Below are positions 6,319-6,530 of a stretch of 6,530 nucleotides of DNA, one piece after another. The first letter of the stretch is position 1, and each line of letters begins with the position of its first letter. The stretch spans positions 1-6,530 of the forward strand of contig JAIEIQ010000035.1 of the NCBI GenBank assembly GCA_029065305.1. Direction: 5' to 3'. Origin of the DNA: Oscillospiraceae bacterium (lineage in GTDB: Bacteria > Bacillota > Clostridia > Oscillospirales > Oscillospiraceae). The notes beneath the pieces are model-generated. The model was given only the letters and a program-made list of their open reading frames with translations, ran no database searches and was not told the origin of the DNA. Both the position numbers and the translations under genes were made by a program.

Positions 6319-6530
6319 ACGAGAAAATTACGGTAGGGATCGCGGATATGAAGATCGCGAAGAGCGGCATCCTCATCACTTACGCCCTGGGCTCCTGCAT
6401 CGGACTGTGCTTTCAGGATACCAGGACCAAGGTTTCCGCTCTTCTGCACATTATGCTCCCGCTGAACATGGAGCCGGGCAGGAAGAACCCCATGAAGTAC
6501 GCGGACACAGGCATCCGGGAGACCCTGCGG
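6315..6530 (+). CDS. cheD: Chemoreceptor glutamine deamidase CheD, 5' part (runs off the window)
   Basis: CheD deamidates glutamines on chemoreceptors and is held and regulated by CheC. The 72 visible residues begin MNEKITVGIADMKIAK and contain YALGSCIGLC at 23-32 and LLHIMLP at 43-49, both typical of CheD. The catalytic set is present at Thr22, Cys28 and His45, with the same spacing as Thr21, Cys27 and His44 in Thermotoga maritima CheD. KYADTGI at 62-68 matches the conserved KYADxAI region. ATG 6315 overlaps the cheC TGA (ATGA), and only a weak AAGAAG lies upstream, so it probably depends on translational coupling to cheC. The rest of the gene, roughly half, lies beyond base 6530. Confidence 0.95.
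   Translation, partial: MNEKITVGIADMKIAKSGILITYALGSCIGLCFQDTRTKVSALLHIMLPLNMEPGRKNPMKYADTGIRETLR

Noticed and set aside
1..6530. CRISPR arrays, insertion sequences, tRNA or rRNA genes, phage or defence genes
   Set aside because: No spaced direct repeats, terminal inverted repeats, transposase motifs or structured RNA signatures were seen. Coding sequence fills almost all of the window.

Overview
This window is a stretch of a flagellar and chemotaxis operon from a GC-rich, Gram-positive-type bacterium. It is most likely a member of the Clostridia within Bacillota. Three things point there. The gene set (flhB, flhA, sigD/fliA, two FlgF/FlgG-type rod genes, cheC, cheD) is the Firmicutes arrangement. 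CheC and CheD are absent from enterics. The sigma factor has a region 4 very close to Bacillus SigD. The high G/C use at third codon positions suggests a GC-rich gut clostridial lineage such as Oscillospiraceae, but that rank is a guess.

Layout: every gene is on the + strand and tightly packed. Bases 1-46 hold only the tail of an upstream gene, probably fliR, whose frame cannot be fixed. flhB follows (intact reading frame 126-1124, real 5' end probably at 47), then a 51-base gap with a small GC hairpin, flhA (1176-3275), sigD overlapping flhA by four bases (3272-4087), an flgF-like rod gene (4119-4871), flgG (4906-5670), cheC (5695-6318), and cheD overlapping cheC by four bases and running off the end (6315-6530). 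No internal promoter or strong terminator is visible, so the block is probably one transcript that enters from the left and leaves to the right.

How the genes work together: FlhA and FlhB form the membrane and substrate-switching parts of the flagellar type III export gate. That gate exports the rod proteins encoded downstream. SigD is the flagellar sigma factor for late genes such as flagellin and chemotaxis genes. CheC (CheY-P phosphatase) and CheD (receptor deamidase) form a partner pair that adjusts signalling. Construction, late-gene control and adaptation are therefore co-transcribed.

No new system is visible. The points most worth a second look are: a one-base frame break in a G tract at the start of flhB; the absence of flhF and flhG between flhA and sigD, where Firmicutes usually carry them; an Asn-to-Ser change in the first phosphatase site of CheC; and an acidic, Pro-rich insert in FlgG.
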